NCBI RefSeq assembly: GCF_003855255.1
Contig: NZ_CP034072.1
Span: 4,955,208 to 5,019,207 of the forward strand
Direction: 5' to 3'
DNA: 64,000 bases
Source of the DNA: Mycolicibacterium nivoides
Lineage (GTDB): Bacteria > Actinomycetota > Actinomycetes > Mycobacteriales > Mycobacteriaceae
Shown in pieces: positions 33,046 to 41,907 of this stretch. The translations under genes and the position numbers were made by a program. Each line of letters opens with the position of its first letter. Within the stretch, counting starts at the first letter, position 1. The notes beneath the pieces are model-generated. The model was not told the origin of the DNA, ran no database searches, and was given only the letters and a program-made list of their open reading frames with translations.

Positions 33046-34457
33046 GATGTCTCCGCGGAAGTCAGGGACCGCAGCACCGAACGCTCCAGGTCGAACGGCG
33101 TCAGCTTGCCGGAGTCGTCGACCATGCCGACGCTGCGCAGCCAAGCCTCGAACTCGGCGGCCGGCCGCAGGCCCAGGGTGCGCCGGGTGGTCAGCACGTC
33201 GTGGAACGACAGGCTCTGGTAGCCGAGCATCACGTCGTCGGCGCCCGGCACGGTGATGACGAACGCCACTCCGGCCGCGGCCAACAACGTCAGCAGGTTG
33301 TCCATGTCGTTCTGGTCGGCCTCGGCGTGGTTGGTGTAGCAGACGTCCACCCCCATCGGCAGGCCCAGCAGCTTGCCGCAGAAGTGGTCTTCCAGGCCCG
33401 CCCGGATGATCTGCTTACCGTCGTAGAGGTACTCCGGCCCGATGAACCCGACGACCGTGTTCACCAGCAACGGCTGCAGGTCGCGGGCCACCGCGTAGGC
33501 ACGGGCCTCCAGGGTCTGCTGGTCCACCGGCTTGCCGCCGACGCCCAGGTGCGCACCGGAACTGAGCACCGAACCCTGCCCGGTCTCCAGGTACATGACG
33601 TTGTCGCCGACGGCGCCGCGGCGCAGGCTGCGCGCCGCCTCGTTGCCCTCCCGCAGCAGCTGCAGGTTCACCCCGAATGCGGAGTTGGCCCCCTCGGTGC
33701 CGGCGACGGACTGGAACATCAGGTCCACCGGCGCACCGGCCTCCACCAACCCGATCGTGGTGGTGACATGCGACAGCACGCAGGACTGGGCGGGGATGTC
33801 GTAGCGCGTGCGGATCGAATCGAGCAGATACAGCAGGTCCGCGGTGGCCTGCGGCGAGTCGGTGGCCGGGTTGATCCCGATCACCGCGTCGCCGCAGCCC
33901 AGCAGCAGCCCGTCGAGCACGGCCGCGGCGATCCCACGAGGGTCATCGGTGGGATGGTTGGGCTGCAGTCGGGTGGCCAGGGTGCCGCGGGCGCCGACGG
34001 TGGTCCGGAACGCCGCGGTCACCTCCGCGGCGGCCGACACCGCGATCAGATCCTGGTTGCGCATGATCTTGCTCACCGCCGCAACCATTTCCGGGGTCAG
34101 CCCCGGTGCGACGGCGGCCAGTCGCTCGGCGCTGTGATCATGGGCCGCGGTGTCCATCAGCCAATCCCGCAGCCCGCCGACGGTCAGATGCGAGATCTCC
34201 GAAAAGGCTTGCCGGTCATGGCTGTCCATGATCAGCCGGGTGACCTCGTCGGTGTCGTACGGCACCAGTTCCTCGTTGAGGAAGGTGTCCAGCGGCAGGT
34301 CCGCGAGCACCCAGGCGGCCGCGGCGCGTTCACCGTCGTGCTCGGCCGCGCAGCCGGCGAGCTGATCGCCGGAGCGTAGCGGGGTGGCCTTGGCCATCAC
34401 CTCGACCAGACCGTCGAAGCTGTAGGTCACCCCCGAAACCTGCTGGTGGTACTTCAT
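33042..34457 (-). CDS. eutB: Ethanolamine ammonia-lyase large subunit
   Basis: A 471-residue EutB, the catalytic TIM-barrel subunit that binds ethanolamine and adenosylcobalamin with EutC. Family blocks include QPNHPTDDPRGIAAAVLDGL, the GCGDAVIGINPATDS stretch and the ETGQGSVLSSGAHLGVGGKP stretch. Length matches the family (about 455-470). It is coupled to the permease gene upstream and eutC downstream by ATGA overlaps. No EutA reactivase gene is next to it; the diol dehydratase reactivase genes lie just upstream instead. Confidence 0.95.
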   Translation of the reverse strand: MKYHQQVSGVTYSFDGLVEVMAKATPLRSGDQLAGCAAEHDGERAAAAWVLADLPLDTFLNEELVPYDTDEVTRLIMDSHDRQAFSEISHLTVGGLRDWLMDTAAHDHSAERLAAVAPGLTPEMVAAVSKIMRNQDLIAVSAAAEVTAAFRTTVGARGTLATRLQPNHPTDDPRGIAAAVLDGLLLGCGDAVIGINPATDSPQATADLLYLLDSIRTRYDIPAQSCVLSHVTTTIGLVEAGAPVDLMFQSVAGTEGANSAFGVNLQLLREGNEAARSLRRGAVGDNVMYLETGQGSVLSSGAHLGVGGKPVDQQTLEARAYAVARDLQPLLVNTVVGFIGPEYLYDGKQIIRAGLEDHFCGKLLGLPMGVDVCYTNHAEADQNDMDNLLTLLAAAGVAFVITVPGADDVMLGYQSLSFHDVLTTRRTLGLRPAAEFEAWLRSVGMVDDSGKLTPFDLERSVLRSLTSAETS

Positions 34458-35890
34458 TTCAGGGCACTCTCCGCTTCGGCGAGCATCGCGAACTCCTCGT
34501 CGGGCGAGTTGGCCACCAGGCGGTGGCGGCTATAGAGCGCGAAGTAGAGCATGAACGCGCAGAACACGGCCAGGCACAGGCCCGCGGCCACCGGGCTGAC
34601 CACGAAGGTCGCGATCAGCGCCACGACCGCCACGACGAGGGCGAAGCCGGTGGTGACGATGCCGCCCGGAGTGCGGTAAGGGCGCTTCATCTCCGGCTCG
34701 CGGACCCGCAGCACGATGTGGCTGATCATCATCAGCACGTAGCTCAGCGCGGCGCCGAAGACCGCCATGTTCAGGATCAGATCACCGTGGCCGGTCAGCG
34801 ACAGCAGGAAGCCGATGATGCCCGGGACGATCAGCGCGAGCGTCGGGGCCTTGCGCTTGTTGGTCACCGACAGCGAGGTGGGCAGGTAACCGGCCCGCGA
34901 CAGCGCGAAGGTCTGCCGCGAGTAGGCGTAGATGATCGAGAAGAAGCTCGCGACCAGCCCGGCCAGGCCGATGTAGTTGACCAGCTTGGCCGCCGTGCCG
35001 GTACCGCCGAGCGCCTGCACCAGCGGATCGTCCACGGTCGACATCGCGTCGGCACCGCCGGCGCCGGCCGTCAGGAACAGCACCGTCACACAGGTGACGA
35101 TCAGCACCGTCATCGCGGCGATGATGCCGCGCGGCACGTTGCGCTCCGGGTTCGCCGTCTCCTCGGCGGCCAGTGGGACGCCTTCGACGGCCAGGAAGAA
35201 CCAGATCGCGAACGGGATGGCGGCCCAGATTCCCAGGTAGCCGTGCGGCAGGAAGCTCGAAGCGCCGAGCGCGGCGGCGTCTGGGGCGATGTCGGTCAGG
35301 TTGGCGACGTCGAAGTGGCCGATGGCGCTCACGGCGAAGATGACCAGGCCCAGCAGCGCGATCGCGGTGATGACGAACATCAGGCGCAGCGCCTCACCGA
35401 CACCCGCGAGGTGGATACCGATGAAGATGACGAACGCGGCCAGGTAGACCCACCAGCCCTTGTGAATGCCGAACAGGCCAAGGGATTCGACGTAGCCGCC
35501 GATGAACGTGGCGATCGCCGCCGGGGCGATCGAGTATTCGATCAGGATCGCGGTGCCGGTGGCGAAGCCGCCCCACGGGCCCAGGGCGCGGCGGGCGAAG
35601 GTGTAGCCGCCGCCTGCCGCGGGCAGTGCCGAGGACAGTTCGGCCAGGCCCAGCACCATGCAGAAGTACATGGCGGCGATGACCACCACGGCGATCAGCA
35701 GGCCCCCGAAGCCGCCCTGTTCGAGGCCGAAGTTCCAGCCCGAGAAATCGCCGGAGATCACGTAGCTGACGCCGAGGCCGGCCAACAGCAGCCACCCCGC
35801 GCTTCCGGATTTGAGCTGACGTTTCTTCAGATAGTCAGCGCTCTCCAGGTGTTCTTCCACACCCGCCATTTCAAACTCCTTCATTGACAA
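34454..35890 (-). CDS. eat: Ethanolamine permease, APC family
   Basis: A 478-residue 12-helix transporter of the amino acid-polyamine-organocation family. YVISGDFSGWNFGLEQGGFG in the first helix, AELSSALPAAGGGYTFARRA and the polar loop FLAVEGVPLAAEETANPERN are typical of the ethanolamine permease (Eat/EutP) group. ATGA coupling to eutB supports the substrate. A 200-bp leader with GC-rich hairpins precedes it, between this gene and the reactivase gene ending at 36091. Confidence 0.9.
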   Translation of the reverse strand: MSMKEFEMAGVEEHLESADYLKKRQLKSGSAGWLLLAGLGVSYVISGDFSGWNFGLEQGGFGGLLIAVVVIAAMYFCMVLGLAELSSALPAAGGGYTFARRALGPWGGFATGTAILIEYSIAPAAIATFIGGYVESLGLFGIHKGWWVYLAAFVIFIGIHLAGVGEALRLMFVITAIALLGLVIFAVSAIGHFDVANLTDIAPDAAALGASSFLPHGYLGIWAAIPFAIWFFLAVEGVPLAAEETANPERNVPRGIIAAMTVLIVTCVTVLFLTAGAGGADAMSTVDDPLVQALGGTGTAAKLVNYIGLAGLVASFFSIIYAYSRQTFALSRAGYLPTSLSVTNKRKAPTLALIVPGIIGFLLSLTGHGDLILNMAVFGAALSYVLMMISHIVLRVREPEMKRPYRTPGGIVTTGFALVVAVVALIATFVVSPVAAGLCLAVFCAFMLYFALYSRHRLVANSPDEEFAMLAEAESALK

Positions 35891-36090
35891 CGGTTTCGTA
35901 TGTCTCGTTATGTGATGCCGTCAGCTGATGACGGTCTTGCAGGCGGCGGCCCACCTCTAACCCGGCAACACCGCCGGGCCGACGCCAGATCTCCGGCGGG
36001 GCAACCTTCCAAAGGTATGAAACTCAACCTTTAATCGAAGATTATTGCCCCACTATGCGGCGGTGTCTACCCCAACGGCGAATTTCGTTG
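35891..36090 (-). promoter_or_regulatory. Structured GC-rich leader upstream of eat
   Basis: Between the reactivase small subunit and the permease lie 200 bp with several potential stems, for example CCCGGC-aacacc-GCCGGG at 35961-35978 and an interrupted CGCC/GGCG stem around 35983-35999. The stretch nearest the reactivase is AT-richer (around 36017-36050) and could hold a promoter. I compared by eye to cobalamin, guanidine-I, SAM and glycine riboswitch hallmarks and found no match. It may be a promoter plus attenuator or an unknown RNA element. Confidence 0.35.
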
Positions 36091-36447
36091 TCAATAGTTG
36101 GGTTTGAGTGGCACTCCGACCACGATCCGCGCCGCATTGTGGCCGAGTACGCGGCGCGCCCCAGCGTCGGATCCTTCACCAGAAGACAGCTCGGGCAACG
36201 GATCTGACAATTTGGCGTGCTGCACGCACACCTCGCCGGCGGCTCCGACACCCACCCCGACATTTAGCGGCGATCTGAGTGCCGCGCGGCGCGCCAGTTC
36301 CGCCGCCGCCACCCCGGCGTCGCTCGGAACCAACAGATACGGAACACCTTCTTCCTCGATGCCCGCCAGCACGTCCCGTTCGATCACACGGCTGCCCGCA
36401 CTCAACACCACGATCGCGGGACGATCGGGGTGACCACCGCTATGCAC
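36091..36447 (-). CDS. pduH: Diol dehydratase reactivase small subunit
   Basis: A 118-residue PduH/DdrB-type protein (RPAIVVLSAGSRVIERDVLA, then GIEEEGVPYLLVPSDAGVAA). With DdrA it removes damaged cobalamin from inactivated diol/glycerol dehydratase. The start is GTG 36447, within the last codons of the large reactivase gene; GGAGTGGG precedes it. Upstream in-frame codons belong to antisense-like sequence of the other frame. Last gene of the dehydratase operon. Confidence 0.88.
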   Translation of the reverse strand: MHSGGHPDRPAIVVLSAGSRVIERDVLAGIEEEGVPYLLVPSDAGVAAAELARRAALRSPLNVGVGVGAAGEVCVQHAKLSDPLPELSSGEGSDAGARRVLGHNAARIVVGVPLKPNY

Positions 36448-38299
36448 TGGCGCCCACTCCGACCAGTCGAGCGTGTGACGCCACCAGGCCTGTGGCCACC
36501 GCATTCCGCGGTCCTTCAGACCCACGCACATTGCCTGTGCCGCAGACAATCCCGAAGGGGGCCAGGGCATCCGCGATGAGCTCGGGGATCTCGAAGTCCA
36601 GCGCGCACCCACCGAGCAGCACGACAAACCCGATTTGGCGCAGGTCGCCGGCGGGCGCGACAGCCCGCAGCGCGCGCAGCGCGTTGGCGACGAAGACCCG
36701 CTCCTTGGCCGCGCGGCGCACCGACCTGATCCGTTCCATGGAATGCCGGGTGGGGATCGCATTCATTCCGTACTCGGCCAGCGTGACCACCCGCGCGAAC
36801 GATGTGGCAGGCAACGGCTTCTCGAAGAACATCACGGTGTTGTTCTCCAACCGGACATGAAAGAAGCTCTCCGCCTTGCCCAACGGCGATCGCTTGATGT
36901 CTTCGGCCAGTTCCAGATTGTCGAGCCCGAGCTCGGCGTCGATCAGTTTGGTGACCAGATCGCCCGCACCGGCCAGATGCACGGCACTGATACCGGCATC
37001 CACTTCGACGAGTGCGGCATCTGTCGACCCGCCACCGAGATCGAGCACCACGAGCGGCTTGTCGGTTCCCGGGGTGGTCAGCGCGCCGAGCGCCGCCATC
37101 TCGGCTTCGACACCCCCGACCATCACCTCGACACCTGCGGCCCCGGCAGCCCGCAACCGGCTGCGCACCTCCTCGGCCACCGCACGCATTCCACTTTCAC
37201 GAGTCCGGACCATGGCGGCCAGCGCTACCGCGTTCTCCAGGGTCACCTCGCCGGCAACTCCACCGCGAACCTCTTGTGGCACAAAGGTATCCACTGCCAG
37301 CAGATCTTGAATGCGCACATCAGCGAGGGCGTGACCGGAGAGCTCGGCCATGCTGCGCCGGACGTTGGCTATCATGCCGCCGGCGTTGGTGCCGGACTCC
37401 CCCGCCACATCCGCGAGTGGAGCGACCCGCTCGACCGCGCCCATAATCTCCAGTGCACCGCGGGACACGTCGACCGTCGCGCGTTTGTGCACGCCGGACA
37501 GCTCGAGCGAGCCCGCCGGGATACTGCGATCCGCGACATCGCCTGCGGGAGTGCGCACCACCACAGCCGAGCGGTTGCCGGTCAGCGCTCGGGCCACCGG
37601 CGAGATCACCTTGGTGGCAGCCGCGTCCAGATCGAAGATCGTCGCCAGGCCATAGGCATTGGACAAGGTCCGGATCGAGTTGCCGGGCGCGGCCACCTCG
37701 ACTGCGGCCAACATGCCCAGAGGCAACGCATCGATGCGCGATACCTCATCGATCACCGGAACCACGGTGTCGAGCCGATTGGCCACCAGCACGGCGTCGT
37801 CGTTGGCCAGGATCACCCCGCGTACAGCCAGGCCGCGTGCGGTCGCGGCATTGATCGCGCGGGCCGCTTCCTCGAAGTCCACTCCCCTGGGTACAACGAC
37901 GATCGCCTCGGTGCCGGAAGGGGTTTGGGCGAGGACGTCGATTGCGACGGTGAAGCCCACACCGAGGCCGCGGCCACCCGGGGTGCGCGGGTCATGGCCG
38001 ATCATCGTCGACTCGGTGATGATGGTCTCGGTGATGGTTTCCATCGCCATGCCACTGATGACCGGGGTGGCCTCGTTCAGCAAGACGATGTCGAGCTCGG
38101 CCAGCTCGATCGCACTCGTCTCCAGCGCACGAACCACCGCCTGGGCCACCCCGTCGACATTGCCTGCAGTGCCCTTGACGCCGGTCGTCGGAGTCAGCGC
38201 GGCGCCACGGAACCGGATCGAGCCGTCATTTGCGACAACCGCGGCGCTGGCCTCGGTCGTCGAGTTGCCGATGTCGACACCGACAACGGTCAGTGCCAT
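36440..38299 (-). CDS. pduG: Diol dehydratase reactivase large subunit
   Basis: A 619-residue PduG/DdrA ATPase, close to the family length (about 605-610). The actin/Hsp70-like phosphate loops GVDIGNSTTE (residues 7-16) and LDLGGGSTDAALV are intact, and the middle block AMETITETIITESTMIGHDP and TPGGRGLGVG is typical. It uses ATP to exchange inactive cobalamin from the dehydratase. Its start overlaps the stop of the medium subunit gene (TGATG). It may also serve the ethanolamine lyase nearby, which lacks EutA, but that is speculation. Confidence 0.93.
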   Translation of the reverse strand: MALTVVGVDIGNSTTEASAAVVANDGSIRFRGAALTPTTGVKGTAGNVDGVAQAVVRALETSAIELAELDIVLLNEATPVISGMAMETITETIITESTMIGHDPRTPGGRGLGVGFTVAIDVLAQTPSGTEAIVVVPRGVDFEEAARAINAATARGLAVRGVILANDDAVLVANRLDTVVPVIDEVSRIDALPLGMLAAVEVAAPGNSIRTLSNAYGLATIFDLDAAATKVISPVARALTGNRSAVVVRTPAGDVADRSIPAGSLELSGVHKRATVDVSRGALEIMGAVERVAPLADVAGESGTNAGGMIANVRRSMAELSGHALADVRIQDLLAVDTFVPQEVRGGVAGEVTLENAVALAAMVRTRESGMRAVAEEVRSRLRAAGAAGVEVMVGGVEAEMAALGALTTPGTDKPLVVLDLGGGSTDAALVEVDAGISAVHLAGAGDLVTKLIDAELGLDNLELAEDIKRSPLGKAESFFHVRLENNTVMFFEKPLPATSFARVVTLAEYGMNAIPTRHSMERIRSVRRAAKERVFVANALRALRAVAPAGDLRQIGFVVLLGGCALDFEIPELIADALAPFGIVCGTGNVRGSEGPRNAVATGLVASHARLVGVGASA

Positions 38300-38895
38300 C
38301 AGGTGCCCAGTGCCTCAGGGGTCAGCTCGGCGAACTCCGGCGTCACCTCTACCGGGCGAGCCTGCTTGCGGATCTGCTCGGTCTCCTTCAGATGCAGCAA
38401 CGCCGCCTTGGCCTGCCAGCGGGGCCGGGCCATCTGATCGTTGAGCGTCGGAACCGGCTCGGGCGACTCACCTTTGGCGTATTGGGCGGCGTTCGAGCCG
38501 ATGCGGCGATACGTCTCCAACGTCATCAGAGGGCTCTGCGGGAACAGCTCGAGGCTGGACAATCGCGGGAGATCACGCTGATGGATCATCGATGTGCCGC
38601 GAGACAGGATGCCGATGCCGATTCCCGATCCGCTCAGCCTGGCCGCCGCGTGCGCGACCACGGCAAGGTCGCTGCTGTGCCGGATCCGGATGCATCGTGC
38701 GGCCACCTCCTGCTCCTCGATGCCGGCCAGGATCTGGCGGATCACTTCGGCATGAGACAGGCCGATGATGGTCTGGCTGAAGAAGTCGGCGAACGCCGGC
38801 GAAATCGCCAGCACCACTTCATCGGAACGCTTTCCCGGTTCCGCCGGCCGCTCGCCGGTGAACGTCAGGGTGCGGGGCCCGGTCACTGCCGACAT
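38299..38895 (-). CDS. pduD: Diol/glycerol dehydratase medium subunit
   Basis: A 198-residue medium subunit. The cobalamin-binding middle (DEVVLAISPAFADFFSQTII to GIGIGILSRGTSMIHQRDLP) and YRRIGSNAAQYAKGE match PduD/DhbC. With the large and small subunits it forms the B12-dependent enzyme converting 1,2-propanediol to propionaldehyde or glycerol to 3-hydroxypropionaldehyde. It starts 1 bp after the large subunit stop. The N-terminal extension that targets some PduD proteins to microcompartments is short and not hydrophobic here, fitting the absence of shell genes. Confidence 0.9.
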   Translation of the reverse strand: MSAVTGPRTLTFTGERPAEPGKRSDEVVLAISPAFADFFSQTIIGLSHAEVIRQILAGIEEQEVAARCIRIRHSSDLAVVAHAAARLSGSGIGIGILSRGTSMIHQRDLPRLSSLELFPQSPLMTLETYRRIGSNAAQYAKGESPEPVPTLNDQMARPRWQAKAALLHLKETEQIRKQARPVEVTPEFAELTPEALGT

Positions 38896-38896
38896 G

Positions 38897-40615
38897 TCAC
38901 TCGACCTCCAGTTCGGGGTTCTCGGCGCTGGTCACGTGACGCAGCCGCTTCATCTCCTCCCAGCGCGCGCCCGTGGGGCGGTAGCCGGTGCCCGGGCCTG
39001 CGTAGTCATTGCGGTCGTTGACCGCCGACAATGGCCGCAGCTCGCGCGTCATGATCGCCGACGTCTGTAGGAGGTCACCCGAAACCCGTTGGCGCAACAC
39101 GGCCAACAGGTTTTCGGCGATGTCGGAAAACCCGGTGGATTCCAGCGCCTTCACCAGATCCAGACCGGTCACGCCGCGGTCCATCACCTGCTGCGCGCCC
39201 TTGAGGTCTTCCAGTACGTCACGCGGGATCAGCTCGCGGCTGCCGTGGGCGTACACCGCGGCCTCGATCTCCGCATCGGTGATAGCGGGCAGATCGAGGT
39301 AGGCGAACACCGCCTGCAGCGCCTTACCCGCCCGGCTGCGCGCGGCGAGGATCTCGGACTCGTTGACATGGCGCAACCCGCCGTCGATCTGCAGGTCCCG
39401 CTGGATGGTGTTGAAGTCGTCGAAGTCCTCGGCATCGACGTTGGACCCGGCGAACATGTTGTCGTAGTTGGGCGTTGCCGAATACCCGGACGTGATGAAA
39501 TCGGTACCCGGCATCATCTGGGGCAACAGGCGTGCCGTCCGCCGCATCGGCGAATGCGAGAAGGACTGGTCATTGCCGGACGCACACTCCAGGTCCACCG
39601 CGGAGGCAATGAGGTTCTCGGCCGCGACCGCCCGGATGCCCGCCGGTACCGCACCCGGTACGCCGATGCAGGAGATCGAACCGTTCTGCAGGCCTTGTAC
39701 GCCTGCGCCTTTCGCCACCAGGATGCAGCGGATCTCCAGATACAGCATCGAGCGGCCCTCGGCGTTGCCCATCTGCACCTCGGAACCGGTGCCTGAGGTG
39801 AACCGCATCTTGATCCCCCGCGACGCGTAGGCCGCCGCGAGAAATGCCTTCGACCACGGCGTGTCATCGCCGTCGACGAACACCGACTCGGTGCCGTACA
39901 CCGAAATGGTCTCGGCGTACGCAGTGATCCCGCGCATGCCTAGCTCCAGCTCGGTGGCCTCCTCCAGCGCGCACTGAGTCAGGCGCCCACCACAGCCGAC
40001 TTGGCTGCCGATCTGCAGCGCCATCGCCACCAGCGGGGCGTAGCGCACCACACCCAAAGTCGTTTCGACTTCCGAGAATCCGCGCAGCGACGCCTCGGCG
40101 GCTTCACAGGCCACCTGCAGTGGGTTGTCACGAGCGCTGGTGCAGTGCGCCTGGTTGGCCGTTGTACGACGGGCCCGCATCTTCTGCATCCCCATCATGA
40201 TCTCGACGATGTTCATCGTCTTGGCGACCTCGAGCAGCTTGGCCGGGGTCAGGCCACCGGTCACCGCGATCACCTCGTCACGGGTCACGTGGGGATCGAC
40301 CAACATCCGGGCGATCTCGACCGCGGGGATTGCCATGGCCTGTTCCGTGGTGGCCACATCAATGGCATGGTCGGCGATGAACTGGTCGATGAAGTCGAAG
40401 TCGGCGCGAGCGCGGCCGTCCATCTCGACGATCACGCCGTCGGCGACCCGCACGCTGGGCGCGGGATCGAATTCACTGTCCAGCGCGACCATGCCCACCT
40501 CGGGCCATTCCTCGACGAAGCCGTCGAGGTTGACCGGCCGGTCCTCCAGCACCTTGGTGCGCTCGGACTGCCTGCGCCGGCCGGCCGCGGAATGTTGTGG
40601 CGATACTGCCGTCAC
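38897..40615 (-). CDS. pduC: Diol/glycerol dehydratase large subunit
   Basis: A 572-residue catalytic subunit (family about 555). Key blocks are RPVNLDGFVEEWPEVGMVAL near the start, MNIVEIMMGMQKMRARRTTA, YAETISVYGTE and FTSGTGSEVQMG, SISCIGVPGAVPAGI and SGNDQSFSHS. The start is GTG 40615, preceded by AGGAG eight bases upstream and 10 bp after the small subunit stop; the frame back to 40801 overlaps the previous gene and is unrelated sequence. Whether the physiological substrate is propanediol, glycerol or another vicinal diol cannot be told from sequence. Confidence 0.93.
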   Translation of the reverse strand: MTAVSPQHSAAGRRRQSERTKVLEDRPVNLDGFVEEWPEVGMVALDSEFDPAPSVRVADGVIVEMDGRARADFDFIDQFIADHAIDVATTEQAMAIPAVEIARMLVDPHVTRDEVIAVTGGLTPAKLLEVAKTMNIVEIMMGMQKMRARRTTANQAHCTSARDNPLQVACEAAEASLRGFSEVETTLGVVRYAPLVAMALQIGSQVGCGGRLTQCALEEATELELGMRGITAYAETISVYGTESVFVDGDDTPWSKAFLAAAYASRGIKMRFTSGTGSEVQMGNAEGRSMLYLEIRCILVAKGAGVQGLQNGSISCIGVPGAVPAGIRAVAAENLIASAVDLECASGNDQSFSHSPMRRTARLLPQMMPGTDFITSGYSATPNYDNMFAGSNVDAEDFDDFNTIQRDLQIDGGLRHVNESEILAARSRAGKALQAVFAYLDLPAITDAEIEAAVYAHGSRELIPRDVLEDLKGAQQVMDRGVTGLDLVKALESTGFSDIAENLLAVLRQRVSGDLLQTSAIMTRELRPLSAVNDRNDYAGPGTGYRPTGARWEEMKRLRHVTSAENPELEVE

Positions 40616-40625
40616 CGGTGTTCTC

Positions 40626-41054
40626 CTATTCGCTGGTGGCCAGGATGTCGCGGCGCTCGTAGACTTCGGCGGCCTCGCGGACGAGCCCGGCCAGCAATGT
40701 CGCCCCGTATTTCGTGTCCAACTCGTCGGCGATCGCGTCGAGCTCGGCCCTGGTGGAGGCGTTGGGCCGCAACGCGTTGTAGATCTGCAGCACCCGCTCA
40801 TCGCTGATGGCGGTCATCTCCGCAGCGCGACGCAGGTTCGAGCCGAGCTGCCGGCGTCCCACCTTCTCGGCGATCTGCGCCTGCAGTCGCAGGGTCGGCG
40901 GGGTGATGCGTAGGTCCGACGCGACGACCTCACCAGACATCACCGCATCCATGGTGATGTCACCGATCGGCTTGCCGTTGGGGGTGAACAGCAGATCCTC
41001 GCGATGGATGCTCAGCGGGTAATCGACTGAAGGATCGAGGATCGGTTCTGTCAT
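40626..41054 (-). CDS. pduE: Diol/glycerol dehydratase small subunit
   Basis: A 142-residue small subunit (YPLSIHREDLLFTPNGKPIG, then AEKVGRRQLGSNLRRAAEMT), close to PduE/DhbE. It is the first gene of the five-gene operon small-large-medium-reactivase large-reactivase small, an order different from enterobacterial pduCDE but seen in actinobacteria. Phased TTGCA repeats lie in the 125 bp before it. Confidence 0.9.
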   Translation of the reverse strand: MTEPILDPSVDYPLSIHREDLLFTPNGKPIGDITMDAVMSGEVVASDLRITPPTLRLQAQIAEKVGRRQLGSNLRRAAEMTAISDERVLQIYNALRPNASTRAELDAIADELDTKYGATLLAGLVREAAEVYERRDILATSE

Positions 41055-41093
41055 TCACTACTCCAACTGACTCGGGGCGGTTCTCCCACCGAC

Positions 41094-41148
41094 GTGCAAC
41101 ACAACGCGGTCCAATTGTGCGCTGCATCACGTTGCATCAAGGTTGCGC
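41094..41148 (-). promoter_or_regulatory. TTGCA repeat array upstream of pduE
   Basis: The plus strand shows CTGCATCA (41122), TTGCATCA (41132) and TTGCGC (41143), spaced 10-11 bp so that they lie on one face of the helix, plus an inverted TGCAA at 41095-41099. The 17-mer TTGCATCAAGGTTGCGC (41132-41148) matches 13 of 17 positions of TTGCAGCACAGTTGCAC (45233-45249) before the aldehyde dehydrogenase, in the same orientation relative to the gene. This looks like an activator site, probably for the GAF-domain regulator encoded at 45287-46591. Confidence 0.5.
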
Positions 41149-41179
41149 CGCAGGTCAGTGCGGCTAATCTGTCCCGACG

Positions 41180-41905
41180 ATGGACGCTGGAAAATCCGAC
41201 CCGATCGCCGCGCTGGGTGAGTTCTTTGCCCTTCCTGCGGCCGACCCCGTCACCTGGCGGCCGATCGCGTCCCTGTGCGGCGACCAGGCGGCCGTGCACG
41301 AATACACGATGCGCACCCGAGCCGCGACCGCATCCGGTTTCGGGATCGACGAAGCCGATGTCCCCGTCAAGGCGGCGGCATCCTCCGTACACCTGTCGAT
41401 CACCGCCAGACTGGTGTCCCCCGTTGTCGGTGCCGCGGTATGCCTGGGTACCGTCCCGCTCTTGACCTTGGATTCGCTGTTCTGGCAATCTGATTCGTCC
41501 CACCGACCGACCCTCGGTACGGCCGGCGCCGAGTCGGTGACCGAGACCGATCCACACCGGGCCGCGGCCGTCATCACCGGTTCTCTGATCGGAAACGTGT
41601 TGAGCCTACTGAACGACACCATGCGGTTGGCGGAATCTCTATCGCCCCAGGTGATGTGGGGCAATATCGCCTCGGCGGCCAACGGTGCCGTCACCGTACT
41701 GGCCCAGTCCCGTCCCGACGCGCGGGCCCGCGGCCGCGCCCTCATCGACGCGCTGATCGCGACCGAACCGCTGTGCGCCACCGCGGACTTCGCCGGAGGT
41801 CGGTTCCGGCGCCGCAACTGCTGCCTGTTCTACCAGGTTCCCGGCGGCGGCTACTGCGGCGACTGCGTTCTTGTCGACAGCGTTCCCGGCGGTGTGACCG
41901 GCTGA
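41180..41905 (+). CDS. FhuF-like 2Fe-2S protein
   Basis: A 241-residue protein whose C-terminus reads NCCLFYQVPGGGYCGDCVL, the Cys-Cys-x10-Cys-x2-Cys pattern of the FhuF family. FhuF proteins reduce ferric siderophores in the cytoplasm. The rest is helical and matches the family in outline (the SSVHLSITARLVSPVVGAAV stretch). It is divergent from the dehydratase operon across the TTGCA array and converges with the HbpS/GlcG gene. Location in a B12-dependent block rather than a siderophore locus suggests it might reduce another ligand, for instance cobalamin, but that is conjecture. Confidence 0.75.
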   Translation: MDAGKSDPIAALGEFFALPAADPVTWRPIASLCGDQAAVHEYTMRTRAATASGFGIDEADVPVKAAASSVHLSITARLVSPVVGAAVCLGTVPLLTLDSLFWQSDSSHRPTLGTAGAESVTETDPHRAAAVITGSLIGNVLSLLNDTMRLAESLSPQVMWGNIASAANGAVTVLAQSRPDARARGRALIDALIATEPLCATADFAGGRFRRRNCCLFYQVPGGGYCGDCVLVDSVPGGVTG

Positions 41906-41907
41906 AG

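Noticed and set aside
34523..35887. Long plus-strand open frame opposite the ethanolamine permease
   Set aside because: A GC-driven antisense shadow: its translation is His/Asp/Arg/Gln-rich low-complexity sequence with no fold, while the minus strand encodes a clear 12-helix transporter.
35895..35925. GlnR box before the ethanolamine permease
   Set aside because: Several AC dinucleotides occur but not with the nine-base spacing of the consensus.
35941..36010. Cobalamin, guanidine-I or SAM riboswitch before eat
   Set aside because: The stems and GGCAAC-like strings are suggestive, but no conserved core such as the B12 box or the guanidine-I CTAGGG...GGTCCGAGAG is present on either strand.
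36635..38437. 600-codon plus-strand frame opposite pduG
   Set aside because: Mirror of the reactivase gene, with arginine/histidine-rich unstructured translation and no ribosome binding site.
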